Below, in pieces: positions 8,792 through 18,844 of a stretch of DNA of 64,000 nt. The translations under genes were made by a program, and so were the position numbers. The notes under the pieces are model-generated. The model was given only the letters and a program-made list of their open reading frames with translations, did not search any database and was not told the origin of the DNA. How positions within the stretch are numbered: position 1 is the first letter of the stretch; the number at the start of each line of letters is the position of its first letter. The stretch is from Natronoglomus mannanivorans (GTDB taxonomy: Archaea > Halobacteriota > Halobacteria > Halobacteriales > Natrialbaceae): positions 1 to 64,000 of the forward strand of contig JAOPKB010000015.1 of assembly GCA_025517485.1 (NCBI GenBank). Reading direction: 5' to 3'.

Positions 8792-10578
8792 TGTGTGGAA
8801 TCATCGGCTATACTGGAACGGACGGTGGCGTGGTCGACGTGTTGATGACTGGGTTATCGGGGCTCGAGTACCGCGGCTACGACTCCGCCGGTATCGCAGT
8901 TGCGAACTCCTCGCTAGCAGTCCACAAGAAGCAGGGAGAAGTGTCCGCACTCGAGGGCGCGCTTCCCGACGAGAGTCTCGGGGGAGTGGCCGGAATCGGT
9001 CATACACGCTGGAGCACCCACGGTCCGCCGTCGGACGCGAACGCGCATCCTCACGAGGACTGCACAGGGAAGGTGGCGGTCGTCCACAACGGCATCATCG
9101 AAAACTACCAAGAGCTTCGCACGGAACTCGAGGCCGGCGGCCACGCGTTCACGAGCGAAACGGACACTGAGGTAATCCCCCATCTGATCGAAACCGCGAT
9201 CGAAACGGGTGCCACCCCTGAGGAAGCGTTCCGAGAGGCGGTACACCGACTCGAGGGAAGTTACGCTGTCGCAGCAGTGTTCAGCGGCAGCGAGACGGTG
9301 TATACGGCTCGCAACGAGTCGCCGCTCGTACTCGGGATCGGTGACGAGGGTCACTATCTCGCGAGCGACGTGCCGGCCTTCATCGAGTACACGGACCTCG
9401 TCGTCTACCTTGAGGACGGTCAGTTCGCCCGGATTAATCCCTCCGGTATCGTCGTGACTGACGAGCAAGGGGCGGTCGTCGAGACAGCAGTCGAGACGAT
9501 CGACTGGGATCCGGAAGACGCCGGGAAGTCAGGGTACGATCACTACATGCTCAAAGAGATCTACGAGCAACCCAAGGCGATCCGTCAGTGTCTGCGTGAA
9601 CGCGTTCACGAACTCGAGGGCTCGGTGACGGTCGATGAGTTGGCCGAACTGGAGTGTGGAGGGCCAGTCCAATTCGTTGCGTGTGGAACTTCGTATCACG
9701 CTGCGCTGTACGGCGCGCGATTGTTGCGCGAACGTGGTATTCCCGCCCAGTGTTTCTTGGCTAGTGAGTACGACGTGGAGTCGATTCCAGTCACCAAGGA
9801 GACGGTCGTCGTCGGCGTCACACAGAGCGGCGAGACCGCGGATACGGTGAGCGCGCTTCGGGCCGCGAACCGCACCGGTGCGACGACGCTGGCTCTGACC
9901 AACGTCGTCGGGAGTTCGGCCGCACGCGAGTGCGATCACGTGATGTACATCCGGGCCGGTCCAGAGATCGGCGTCGCTGCCACGAAGACGTTCGCTAGTC
10001 AGCAGGTTGCGTTGGCGATGCTCTCGAGGGTGCTCTCGGAAGAGTGTTCGACAGAATTTGTGGAGGGATTGCGCGATCTGCCTGATCAGGTCCAACGAGT
10101 GTTGGATGGATCGACCGTGCGGGCTGTTGCTGAGGCCTACGAGGATGCGAATGCGTACTTCTTCATCGGCCGAGGGTACAACGCGCCGGTGGCCCTTGAG
10201 GGTGCGCTGAAGATGAAGGAGATCACGTACAAGCATGCCGAAGGATTCGCTGCTGGAGAGTTGAAGCACGGGCCGCTGGCGCTCGTAACCGAGAAGACAC
10301 CGGTCTTTGCACTGCTCACGGGGTCGAACATCTCGAAGACGCTCGGCAACGTGAAAGAAGTAGAGGCGCGTGATGCGCCCGTGGTCGCGGTAACCGACTC
10401 GCCCGACGAAGTAGGACAGTACGCGGATTACGTCTTGGAAGTTCCAGAAGCAGGACCGTGGTTCACGCCGATCCTCGCGAACATCCAGTTGCAACTGGTC
10501 TCGTACTGGGTTGCAAACCGGATGGGGCGATCGATCGACAAGCCGCGGAACCTGGCGAAGAGTGTGACAGTGGAATAG
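8791..10578 (+). CDS. glmS: glutamine-fructose-6-phosphate aminotransferase (isomerizing)
   Basis: The 595-residue enzyme begins MCGIIGYTG, so removal of Met exposes the N-terminal nucleophile Cys of class II glutamine amidotransferases. The glutaminase domain (to about residue 220) is followed by two SIS sugar-isomerase domains with CGTSYHAA and TQSGETADT, and the family C-terminus KPRNLAKSVTVE. It makes glucosamine-6-phosphate, the first step to UDP-GlcNAc. The ATG overlaps the glmU stop. A related but dead copy lies at 16743-18535. Confidence 0.95.
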   Translation: MCGIIGYTGTDGGVVDVLMTGLSGLEYRGYDSAGIAVANSSLAVHKKQGEVSALEGALPDESLGGVAGIGHTRWSTHGPPSDANAHPHEDCTGKVAVVHNGIIENYQELRTELEAGGHAFTSETDTEVIPHLIETAIETGATPEEAFREAVHRLEGSYAVAAVFSGSETVYTARNESPLVLGIGDEGHYLASDVPAFIEYTDLVVYLEDGQFARINPSGIVVTDEQGAVVETAVETIDWDPEDAGKSGYDHYMLKEIYEQPKAIRQCLRERVHELEGSVTVDELAELECGGPVQFVACGTSYHAALYGARLLRERGIPAQCFLASEYDVESIPVTKETVVVGVTQSGETADTVSALRAANRTGATTLALTNVVGSSAARECDHVMYIRAGPEIGVAATKTFASQQVALAMLSRVLSEECSTEFVEGLRDLPDQVQRVLDGSTVRAVAEAYEDANAYFFIGRGYNAPVALEGALKMKEITYKHAEGFAAGELKHGPLALVTEKTPVFALLTGSNISKTLGNVKEVEARDAPVVAVTDSPDEVGQYADYVLEVPEAGPWFTPILANIQLQLVSYWVANRMGRSIDKPRNLAKSVTVE

Positions 10579-10772
10579 GATTATCGAGGATTGTGATGAA
10601 TCGTGGAAGAAGGAGCGCCCTCCAACTCTCAGTGTCAGCAACTCCGATCGCAAGGGTCGAAGCTTGCCAGTGAATTTTCACCAATTGTGTTCTCGAGGCT
10701 CGTTTCCTCGGACGTTTCGGTAGTATACACCTCGTTATCGGATGATCTACGATTCCCTGCCATAATAGAAAC

Positions 10773-10779
10773 TATATAT
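10773..10779 (+). promoter_or_regulatory. TATA box of the 37-residue zinc-ribbon gene
   Basis: TATATAT is centred 31 bp upstream of the ATG at 10807, fitting a leaderless transcript. Confidence 0.5.
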
Positions 10780-10806
10780 GATTGGGACGTAGCCCTTTCC
10801 AAGGAA

Positions 10807-10920
10807 ATGAGATCCGAGTACTGTCCAGACTGTAACAAGCAGCAACCGGTCAAAGAAACCGTTCCCTGGCAGCCAGACCACTGTACTATCTGCGGAGGGA
10901 ATGTCGAAACCGAAAACTGA
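10807..10920 (+). CDS. zinc-ribbon microprotein
   Basis: This 37-residue protein, MRSEYCPDCNKQQPVKE and onward, has CPDC and CTIC knuckles 21 residues apart, a minimal rubredoxin-like zinc ribbon. The ATG was preferred over an upstream in-frame start because a TATA box lies at the leaderless distance. Function is unknown; it stands alone between glmS and a convergent small gene. Confidence 0.65.
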   Translation: MRSEYCPDCNKQQPVKETVPWQPDHCTICGGNVETEN

Positions 10921-11063
10921 CTCAGCAGGCACTCTTCGAATAGTTATACTTTTCACATCTAAGAACCGAAAGTGATCGATCGGTAAAGAATCGTTGAGCA
11001 AATCTCGTACCGAGCTGGTGGTCCATCGACGCTATCACTGACGCGTGCTCGTAACCTGAATTC

Positions 11064-11324
11064 TCATTCGTTCTCGTCCCCGACAAATTGTTGCTTATCA
11101 GGCGGATCATCTATCGCTTGATACTGGAGCTCTTTCTGAAAATCGATTATCGAGTGCTGAACAGACCATATTTCCCGAGATAGTTCCTGAAGATGATCTG
11201 AAACCTCATCAGATTTTGCTCGAGAAGCAGACTCCCACACAACGTTTTCCGCATCCTCGAGATGTCCTTGGGCAAGCTCGAGGGCTGCTCGAATCTCTTC
11301 GTCAGTCAAACGTTCATTCGGCAT
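11064..11324 (-). CDS. small helical protein of unknown function
   Basis: The 86-residue protein starts MPNERLTDEEIRAALELAQG and is almost wholly helical, with heptad-like spacing (HLEDAENVVWE, VSDHLQELSREIWSVQHSI), suggesting a short coiled coil. The acidic composition is typical of haloarchaea. A TATA-like AGTATATTA lies about 25 bp upstream on the minus strand. I do not recognise the family. Confidence 0.6.
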   Translation of the reverse strand: MPNERLTDEEIRAALELAQGHLEDAENVVWESASRAKSDEVSDHLQELSREIWSVQHSIIDFQKELQYQAIDDPPDKQQFVGDENE

Positions 11325-11339
11325 GAATAGTTAGTATTG

Positions 11340-11759
11340 ATACAGTATATTAAGCCCTTTTACTGGAGGTGTGAAGCAACTGGATTAGGTGACTCTGGTA
11401 CTTTGCCTCGAAACTGTATAGAGTCCATATTTGCCTTCTAGTGGTAATTTGTGTTACAAACATACGAATGTAATTGTAGAAAGAAATTCCAATTTGAGTG
11501 ATGATTGAATCTCGTAATAGTCATATTGATAAAATACTCGAATCCCCTTCTCTGAATCTAACACTCCAGTTCCGTTTTTGCCGGGTAAAGCAATTGAATG
11601 AGTCATTTCGCTTTCAAGGGGTGGAAAAACCATGTTTCGGCGACATGACTTGTAGACACTTGCTGAAACATATCGGTTACTGTCTCCACAGACGTCGATT
11701 CGAGTCATCACAGCCTTAATGTACAAAGCCGCGTTGTACGTTTATCGCTGTCACAAAAT
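11340..11759. other. no confident gene
   Basis: A 90-codon minus-strand frame (11454-11726) and an overlapping plus-strand frame show no motif. The AT-rich composition and the adjacent transposase remnant suggest decayed DNA. Confidence 0.4.
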
Positions 11760-12300
11760 CGCGTGCAACTTTGCTGTCCATCAGACGGAACCTAACAACC
11801 GCGTACATCTATCGAGAGCGTGTCTCTGACAAGCATCGTTGAGCGATTGGTCGCTATCGACGACAAATACGACACCGTAGATATCGTCTTTTTTTTACCC
11901 AATAGCGGTGAAAAATTTCGGGGCCTTACTTCAGGTCAATCTGAGCGTTATATGGAGAAGATCGTTCAATTCGGAATCAAAAGTTGCGTACAGCCAGTAC
12001 TGTTCGTCAGTGAGTCGGATTACGGTCTCATCGACCGCAACGTGATCTGGGTTGCGTCCAGACTCCGACTGTAAATCGGTTGCATGGATACAATTGTGAA
12101 CGGTCGGGCGGTCGAACGCGGTCAACTTTGAATCTCTCGAGGGTTCGAATAGTATTCGAAAGTAAGGGTCCAGCAAGATGGAGTCGAATACTGAACTTCA
12201 TCAACAGTCGTGGTGTTGCTTCTCGCCGCACACAACCCACGTCAATTTGGTTGATATTAGCCATGAAGCGTGTGTATTCGACATGAACGACTTTGAAAGC
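11760..12300 (-). pseudogene. decayed IS6-type transposase
   Basis: On the minus strand, REATPRLLMKFSIRLHLAGP is followed in another frame by DLQSESGRNPDHVAVDETVI then QYWLYATF, and in a third by VVFVVDSDQSLNDACQRHAL. The order matches the transposase at 51662-52296. At least two frameshifts and internal deletions are present and no terminal repeats could be found. Confidence 0.7.
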
Positions 12301-12387
12301 GCCACGCCTCACTCCTTCAACTATATCTGAACACCACCGAACAGTCATACCAAAGATTCATATTGAATGGTTGCCATTCATGTCTTA

Positions 12388-12427
12388 CCGACTAACGACT
12401 TCACCCACCATAATCGTTGGTCGGTTG
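12388..12427. repeat. imperfect inverted repeat
   Basis: ACCGACTAACGA and TCGTTGGTCGGT face each other with about 15 bases between, one mismatch in 12. It may be a terminator or an old transposon end. The surrounding 12300-12560 has no gene. Confidence 0.35.
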
Positions 12428-12560
12428 GGATAATACGGTTTCACGACCGGGCCGTTCTTCATATTCCGCGGCCTCCCGTTCTAAGAGACATTCTTACGAG
12501 TCGCTATCGGTGACTCAAGAACTGTGTATAGGAGAGGCGTCTTTGCGCTACGAGTCCTAC

Positions 12561-12722
12561 TTACGAACCGACAACAATTTGGTCGCTTTCTTCGATTTCT
12601 GCGATCGCCTCCTCAACTTCTGCTTGTGTCGCCTCTTGAATCGTGAGCCTTCCATCTCCCTCACTATCGTTCATTTGACAGTCCTCTTCTCCCATTCTGA
12701 TCGGGATATTATCTTGTGGCAT
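12561..12722 (-). CDS. small acidic protein beside structured element
   Basis: The frame ends EATQAEVEEAIAEIEESDQ IVVGS. Starting at MPQDNIPIRMGEEDCQ gives 53 residues; later ATGs at 12695 and 12674 are possible. It is very acidic and probably one helix plus a short strand. A homologous ORF interrupted by an IS lies at 5852-6800. In both places the gene starts about 50-60 bp from the P0 palindrome of the structured element, so the two probably belong together. Function is unknown. Confidence 0.5.
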   Translation of the reverse strand: MPQDNIPIRMGEEDCQMNDSEGDGRLTIQEATQAEVEEAIAEIEESDQIVVGS

Positions 12723-12778
12723 CTTAGACTTATTGGAAATATTGTATTTTTTGGAAATGACTTCTACTAATCCCCATG

Positions 12779-12926
12779 TCAAACAAACAATAAGTTTGAT
12801 ATAGTTGCCCCTTCAAATGCAAATGACAGGGTGACTGGCTGTCTCGCCACCTGATCATCACAACATCACACCCTGTCATGACGCTTTGGGGGCGTCCAGC
12901 GAACTCTCGTTGACACACCAGTCAAC
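12779..12926 (+). ncRNA. candidate structured element, copy B
   Basis: Copy B repeats the helix plan of copy A. P0 is TCAAAC/GTTTGA (12779-12799). P1 is TGACAGGGTG (12824-12833) with CACCCTGTCA (12869-12878). P2 is GACGC/GCGTC around TTTGGGG (12880-12896). P3 is GTTGAC/GTCAAC (12909-12926). Relative to copy A, an A-T pair becomes G-C in P1, an A-T becomes G-C in P2, and a C-G becomes T-A in P3, so pairing is kept. The linker CAGCGAACT and loop ACACCA are unchanged. Confidence 0.5.
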
Positions 12927-12953
12927 CTTTCGTACAATAATTTGTGAGAGGTT

Positions 12954-13097
12954 TCATTCCATTTTGATTGATCGAAAGCCACAGGATGGGTTTGAGCACT
13001 CTAAATTTCCTGTGTAACGATCATGATCGAGTCGATCACCGCAGACAGGACAACGACGATCCGAATCGTCAGATGTGTGTTCAGGATTTTCTGACAT
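12954..13097 (-). CDS. zinc-ribbon microprotein
   Basis: A 47-residue frame, MSENPEHTSDDSDRRCPVCG and onward, has CPVCG and CSNPSCGF knuckles, the pattern of small haloarchaeal zinc fingers. It lies on the minus strand just before structured element B and the acidic small protein, so the three may be co-transcribed. Codon use and intact ligands favour a real gene; function is unknown. Confidence 0.6.
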   Translation of the reverse strand: MSENPEHTSDDSDRRCPVCGDRLDHDRYTGNLECSNPSCGFRSIKME

Positions 13098-13551
13098 TAT
13101 GTTTCATAATATGCTGGAATAGTTGAAAATACTTACTGTTTAGTTGTGCAACAGTAAACGAATTCTAGAGATGAGCGGGGATTTGAATTCAAGTTCTGGG
13201 AAGAAAGCAGGAAACACACTACGACTTTTGAAGAAAACACCGATCCAATTATCAATAATCGGGATCACCTTTGGGCTGTACGTCTCGAGAACTGATTTCA
13301 CCGATATGGATACGAGTATGGGTCGATTGTGTGGCTGGTAGACATCGAGAGCAACGAGATAGTAGCGTGAGGTAAGAGGGAAACTTTCCCGAAGTTACGA
13401 CAACTCAGGTTCGTTGAACGTGCTCTAGTGCTGGTTCGTCGTACTGTTGGTCGGTTTTCGATTCGTTATTTACGGACGCGGTTCACTTCTGTTAGGGCGT
13501 GTCATAGAGTAGTTTCCAAACACCGTCCAATGATACGTACAGGTGAAGCAG
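13098..13551. other. no confident gene
   Basis: A plus-strand frame from ATG 13172 reads a basic start then LSIIGITFGLYV, a possible membrane segment, but ends abruptly at 13341 and is not recognised. The rest shows only short frames. Confidence 0.35.
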
Positions 13552-13695
13552 TTACTTCGCTTTTGATTCTTCAAGGAGGTCATCAATACTGCACGCTTGT
13601 AGTACCTGTCGAATATGGAAATCCTTTTCAGAGGGATGTTCTTCCTCTAATGCCGCCTCAAGATGCTCTTTGGACTCCTCACTGAGCTTTGCCAT
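13552..13695 (-). CDS. small acidic helical protein
   Basis: The 47-residue protein starts MAKLSEESKEHLEAALEEEH and ends IDDLLEESKAK. It is highly charged and helical throughout. The ATG at 13695 is preferred to one 39 bp upstream because the added residues are unlike the rest. No family is recognised. Confidence 0.45.
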   Translation of the reverse strand: MAKLSEESKEHLEAALEEEHPSEKDFHIRQVLQACSIDDLLEESKAK

Positions 13696-13765
13696 ATGGT
13701 CTTTTAGAAGACTCAACCACAAATAATATTCCAAATCTTATAGCAATCACTGCCCCTATTTACTT

Positions 13766-13981
13766 CTATTTTGGTCGATAAGCACCCCTGCTTAGCGACC
13801 AATTCACTAAAATTGATGGTGAAATCAACAGCTTATGAAGGATTTTATGACACGTTCCATCGTATTCTAATAGAAACTCGAACTCAAGATACTCAAACAA
13901 CGGAACTGTTTCGGCAGCCGCTGCATTCAAAAACTCGTCGGCTGAAGCAACGTCTTCCAGGGTTGCAGTTGTGTTGGACAC
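13766..13981 (-). CDS. possible 5' fragment of an unknown gene
   Basis: The frame starts MSNTTATLEDVASADEFLNA, an ordinary acidic haloarchaeal N-terminus, then changes character after about residue 45 to a basic, serine-rich tail. It may be the start of a gene whose remainder has been lost by rearrangement near the adjacent IS. Not recognised. Confidence 0.3.
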   Translation of the reverse strand: MSNTTATLEDVASADEFLNAAAAETVPLFEYLEFEFLLEYDGTCHKILHKLLISPSILVNWSLSRGAYRPK

Positions 13982-14096
13982 ACTTTCTGCACCCTGCTGC
14001 TTCGTACGTGACGCTTTCTATAACACTTGAATCGGCAACTACTGTTCAGGACGGGAAGTATGTCAACACGTCCTTACTGTCTCAATAAGAAATATA

Positions 14097-15031
14097 GGCT
14101 CTGGTGAATCGCCAGACTGCGCCGACTTGATCCGTCAGAACTAGGGCGTTGAAGCGGGAAACGGCGGATGGTTCATATCCAAAAATTCTCGCTTCACTGG
14201 GAAGGTCGTGACGGTAGCTAAAAGTGCTGTTGGTGGCCGAGACAAATCCGCCGCCACCCTGCGGGGCGGCGGATTCGCCGACTACACCGTCGTTTCGCTG
14301 CATTGTCTCCGGATTTACTTGGAGAAACCCTACCATGAAGCGCTCGATCTCCTGAGCGAGATGCCACAAATATTGGCGAGATCGGCCTTGAAAAGGACGA
14401 TCTCCCAGATCTTTCGACGCTAGTGAAGGCGTTTGACAGGATCAAGATGGCGGTCTGGCGAGTGCTGTTGCGCCTGTCGGCGCAACTGCACGAGCCATCT
14501 GGTCACGCGACGATGGACGCGACATTTTTCGACCACGAAAGCGCGAGCAAACACTACTGTCGACGGACGAATTATCGTGTTCAGACGCTCAAAACGACCG
14601 CTCTCGTCGATACTGAGTCACAAGCTATCCTCGACGTTCACTGTACAACCGAGAAACGTCATGATACGCAGATCGGCGGCAACTCGCCCGCCGCAACGCG
14701 GGCGAGTTGCACAGCCTCGCCGCCGACAAAGGCTACAACTGGCAACGATTACGTGATAAACTTCGGGAAAAGGACGTAAGACCGCTGATCAAGCATCGAG
14801 AGTTCCGCCCCACCGATACGCGCATAACGCGCGGATCGATGGAACTCTCTATAGCCAGAGAGCGTTGTCTGAGACCGTCTTCTCCGTGATCAAGCGCACG
14901 CTCGGCGACGCCGTACGTGCGCGATCTTGGTATTGAGAGTTCCGTGAAATCGTCCTGATGTGTGTCGTCTACAACATCAAGCGTGCCGTCAACTAGTGAG
15001 ATCAACCGCCGTATGGCGATTCACCACGGCC
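14097..15031 (+). mobile_element. degenerate IS5 (ISH1-group) element
   Basis: Ends GGCTCTGGTGAATCGCCA and (reverse complement) GGCCGTGGTGAATCGCCA match those of the intact copy at 35515-36452. The transposase inside is broken: the start ATG is ATA, and frames shift near 14390, 14680 and 14820. The flanking octamers GAAATATA and GAAGATCT do not match, so the insertion site has decayed or recombined. Confidence 0.8.
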
Positions 15032-15253
15032 GAAGATCTCTTCGACCAACTTACAGAGCTTTCAACGCAAATCGACCGTCTCGAGCAACAACTTGTGGCC
15101 CAGGCCCAGCCGATACCTGCGTTTTCTGATCCCGAACTTGTTCACAAGATTGTCCACGCCTGTATTCACTCCGACAACATCTCCGAGGACGAAGAGTTAC
15201 AGATTTTACGGACGATGACAGGCACCAGTAACGACCACGATGATCAGATCTAG
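15032..15253 (+). pseudogene. 3' fragment of a coiled-coil protein cut by the IS
   Basis: Directly after the IS end an open frame reads EDLFDQLTELSTQIDRLEQQ, then acidic helices, and ends MTGTSNDHDDQI at 15253. Leucines are spaced in heptads. It lacks a start and is evidently the C-terminus of a gene truncated at the IS junction; the 5' part is not found on the other side. Confidence 0.5.
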
Positions 15254-15716
15254 TGTTCTTCGTTCAATAACTTCGTGTGCTAATCGTTCCTAGGCTTACT
15301 AGTATAATTTTGGTTGTATATAGAGATGGAGTTTCGGTATGATTGAAAGGAAGGTCTCGTACAGAATGAACCGGCACGGGGTCAAGCCTCGAGGTACTCG
15401 GTCTGCTTCGACTGTAGACTTGGGAAGACACGAAGTCTGATTCTAGTCTGGGTTTAGATATAGACTAGTGCCCTAGGCTAGGATTTAGAGCACCATTCGT
15501 AGCTTGCGCTCACCCGCGACACGAAACCCCACACCGACGACAACTGTGTCAGTCTCGTCGTTGACAAATAGTCTAAGACTCTTCCGACAACTGATTACCG
15601 TTGAAGTTTGGAAAGTTTTGTCTACCCGCGAAGGATTGCAGCCCGACGGTCTATGACACCGTATCTCACTATGGTATCTGGTTTCCCCAAGAACGTCTGG
15701 GGCACATTGACATCCT
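15254..15716. other. mostly empty, with one gene fragment
   Basis: On the minus strand 15485-15592 reads SLRLFVNDETDTVVVGVGFR ... KLRMVL and a stop, which looks like the C-terminal tail of a real haloarchaeal protein without a body. The remainder has no readable gene. Confidence 0.35.
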
Positions 15717-16250
15717 CCTCCGCGTAAACGCGGAGGAATCCTGAGTCAAGCGAATCGGAGATTCGCGTCCGTCGCAAATCTTCGATTTGCTCAGCGTTGG
15801 AGATTTCAGGTTTACACTTCCGCCGAACCCCGACATGGTGAGAATCCATGTGGGGTTCATGGACTGTAGCGGGTGGGACTGCTGGGAGTGCCAAGCCCCC
15901 GGTACTCCTATCCTCCGTCATATACGGACTCCCAGGGTTGTTTTTGCCCCGAGGAGTCCGGCAGACCTCAACAGACTCGGAGTTACGTTGAGTCGTGCGT
16001 ACAGCAGTCAACTCCACTCGGACTCTGTGAGAGTACGGTGGTCATCGACTGGTTCCGATTACTGTCTCATTGCTTGGGGCGGGCAGGCCGCCATCGGAGG
16101 ACTGGGTGGGAATCGCTCCGTTCCCAGCCTGATTCCTCCTGTTATGGAGGGTTGCTTTCCACTTGAAGATATGGATTCAAATCCCGAATTAGTCATCGAA
16201 CGTGGATTGCGTCCGTGTTGTCGGATTCATCCTGCGGCTAAAGCCGCAGG
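15717..16250. mobile_element. TnpB-less IS200/IS605-like element
   Basis: Two hairpins with perfect 8-bp stems and the same TAAA loop bound this stretch: CCTCCGCG/CGCGGAGG at 15717-15736 and CCTGCGGC/GCCGCAGG at 16231-16250. Hairpins sharing a loop are the mark of IS200/IS605 left and right ends, as in the TnpB element at 59829. Inside, no TnpA or TnpB motif (GIDLG, ExD, CxxC pairs) can be read, so it would be a non-autonomous derivative. Both strands have ORFs over 130 codons here, but they look like shadows of structured DNA. Confidence 0.5.
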
Positions 16251-16742
16251 TATTCACCTTGAATCTGTATAACGTCTCTGAGACACCAAGCCAATAGATC
16301 TCTGGATGTACACATATGGATGCTTAAAAAAGCGGGCCTGACTTAGTCCCGAACCGCCTCCAGAAACTGGACGGTCCACCAGCAGTGACGCCGCGCTCAT
16401 TGACGAGTCAGTATCGAAGTGGTGCAAAGGCATTGATGGACAGGGAACGTGTATCGAGTGTACGATGGCTGACGTGGAATCCAATCACTATTGACACTAC
16501 GATCGCAAATTTAGCCTCCGTCTAGATATTCTTCTGCAACCTCAATCTTAGATAGTGCCTCGTATGCACCACCTCTAGTCTACTATCAATTAATATACCC
16601 TATAGATGTTGGCCAGAAGTTATATATAATCGTTATTCAAACTGATTGATATATTGGTGCAGGGTTATATTATCAGACTACACGACGGGGGATCAGGAAC
16701 TGTACGGGACCCCATGAGGCGAGGGCAAGCGAGGCGATCGTA
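16251..16742. other. no gene except a glmU tail
   Basis: Bases 16707-16742 read RGTPMRRGQARRS and stop, resembling the GlmU end RGTVIEGTEVRS. The stop TAA overlaps the ATG of the dead glmS, as in the working operon. The rest is AT-rich and empty. Confidence 0.4.
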
Positions 16743-18535
16743 ATGTGTGGAATCATCGGTTACACCGGCGAAGAGAATGGGGTCCTCGATGTGTTGCTTA
16801 CCGGTCTCTCCGGACTCGAGTATCGGGGCTACGATTCGGCGGGCGTCGCAGTAGCGGACTCCTCGCTCGCCATCCACAAACGCGAGGGTGAGGTGTCTGC
16901 GCTCGAGGACGCCCTCCCCGATGGGAGCGTCAGTGGGGAAGCCGGCATCGGTCACACCCGGTGGAGTACCCACGGGCCACCGTCAGATTACAATGCCCAT
17001 CCACACACAGACTGCAGCGGCCACGTTGCAGTCGTGCACAACGGTATCATCGAGAACTATCAAGCTCTGAGAGACGACCTTGAAACCAACGGTCATACGT
17101 TCGACAGTGACACCGACACAGAAGTCGTTCCCCACCTCATCGAGGACGCGCTGGAAGAAGGTGCAGATCACGAGGCCGCATTTCGGCAGGCGGTCGACCG
17201 ACTTGACGGCAGCTACGCTGTCGCTGCCGTCTTTGCCACCAGTGAGACGGTGTATGCGGCGTGACACGAGTCGCCGCTCGTGTTGGGAGTCGGCGAAGAC
17301 GGCCATTATCTTGCGAGTGACGTCCCCGCGTTCATCGAGTACACGGATCAGGTGATCTACCTCGATGACGGCGAGTTCGCAACGATTGCCCCCGACGGTG
17401 TGACGGTCAGCGATTCCGAAGGGACTGTAGTCGAGACGTCGATCGAAACGATCCAATGGGATCCCGAAGATGCCGAGAAGAGCGGCCACGACCACTACAT
17501 GCACAAGGAAATCCACGAACAACCCACGGCATTGCGCCACTGTCTGCGTGGACGCGTAGATGAAATGGCTGGCGAGGTGGTGCTCGACGAGTTGGCAGCT
17601 CTCGATCCGTCCGGTCCGGTCCACTTCGTCGCCTGCGGCACATCGTACCACGCTGCGTTGTTCGGTGCATCAGTACTCCGAGATCGTGGTGTCCCAGCAC
17701 AGGCGTTTTTGGCCAGTGAGTACACGACCGATCGGGTCCCCGTCGGGGCTTCGACGCTCGTCGTCGGCGTCACTCAAAGCGGCGAGACCGCCGATACGAT
17801 GCGGGCACTCCGCGAAGCGAACCGCGTGGGGGCACAGACAGTTGCTGTGACGAATACGGTTGGCAGTTCGGCCGCTCGAGAGTGTGATCACGCCCTCTAC
17901 GTTCGTGCGGGCCGGAGATCGGTGTCGCCGCAACGAAGACGTTTGCGAGCCAGCAGGTCGCGTTGTCGTTGCTTGCCGGTGAGCTAAGCGACGGTTTGGC
18001 TCGTGAGATGGTGGCTGGCATGCGTGACCTCCCTGACCACGTCCAAGCCGTCTTAGATACGTCACAGGCTAAGGCTGTTGCCGACGAATACATCGATTCG
18101 GACGCCTTCTTCTTCATCGGTCGCGGTTATCAGTATCCGGTCGCCCTCGAGGGTGCGTTGAAGATGAAGGAAATCTCCTACATGCACGCCGAGGGCTTTG
18201 CCGCAGGCGAGTTAAAACACGGGCCATTGGCACTGGTCTCGGAAACCACACCTGTCGTCGCTCTCGCAATTGGTGACGGCGAGGCGGCGCACAAGACCGT
18301 CAGCAACGTTAAGGAAGTTGAAGCACTGGGTGCACCGGTCGTAGCGGTAACTGACGGTCACACCGATATCGAGCGATACGCGGATCACGTCCTCGAGGTT
18401 CCGGCCACGACCGATCTCGGTGGATCCGTCGTTGCAAACGTCCAATTACAGTTACTCTCGTATTGGGTCGCCAACCGACTTGGCCGATCGATTGACAAAC
18501 CCCGGAACCTCGCGAAAAGTGTCACCGTCGAGTGA
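16743..18535 (+). pseudogene. glmS: second glmS, inactivated
   Basis: The sequence encodes a GlmS clearly related to but well diverged from the working copy, starting MCGIIGYTGEENG and ending KPRNLAKSVTVE. It is broken twice. A TGA at 17262-17264 replaces an arginine codon (CGA to TGA) at the end of the glutaminase domain, and one C is missing near 17909-17914, where GPEIGVAATKT should be read. The SIS domains after the frameshift remain open (17963-18535). A remnant of glmU directly upstream shows that it was once a glmU-glmS pair. Confidence 0.9.
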
Positions 18536-18844
18536 ACTGGTGCGGTTTCGGATGCCCAACACCCTCCCTATAATGAAGCAGCAGGATTTGTATCCATCAC
18601 CCCCAAAATATTAGAAATACTGAAATTTAATACAAAATGAATACTGTATTTTGGTACTCGTGAGGTTTTAGAATTTGAAGACAGTGATATCCAGCCAATC
18701 ATCACTACCGATCCTGATCCAAGTGCTAGCGAGGTACTTGAATTGGATACGATGACGGAAGAAGAGATCACTATAATTATTGATCTTTTTCAGGATAATA
18801 AATCGGATTTGAAGAGACAGTCCGCGACTGAAGTCGTGGGGTAG
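18536..18844. other. possible gene tail
   Basis: After a TGA near 18637 the plus strand reads YFGTREVLEFEDSDIQPIIT ... EITIIIDLFQD and stops at 18843. It has no start codon at its head and is not recognised; probably the 3' end of a lost gene. Confidence 0.3.

Noticed and set aside
9529-10653. 374-codon minus-strand frame over glmS
   Set aside because: Shadow of glmS; no start context or motif.
15622-16272. Overlapping 131- and 161-codon frames as genes
   Set aside because: They lie within the hairpin-bounded element, have no start context and show no motif of TnpA or TnpB.
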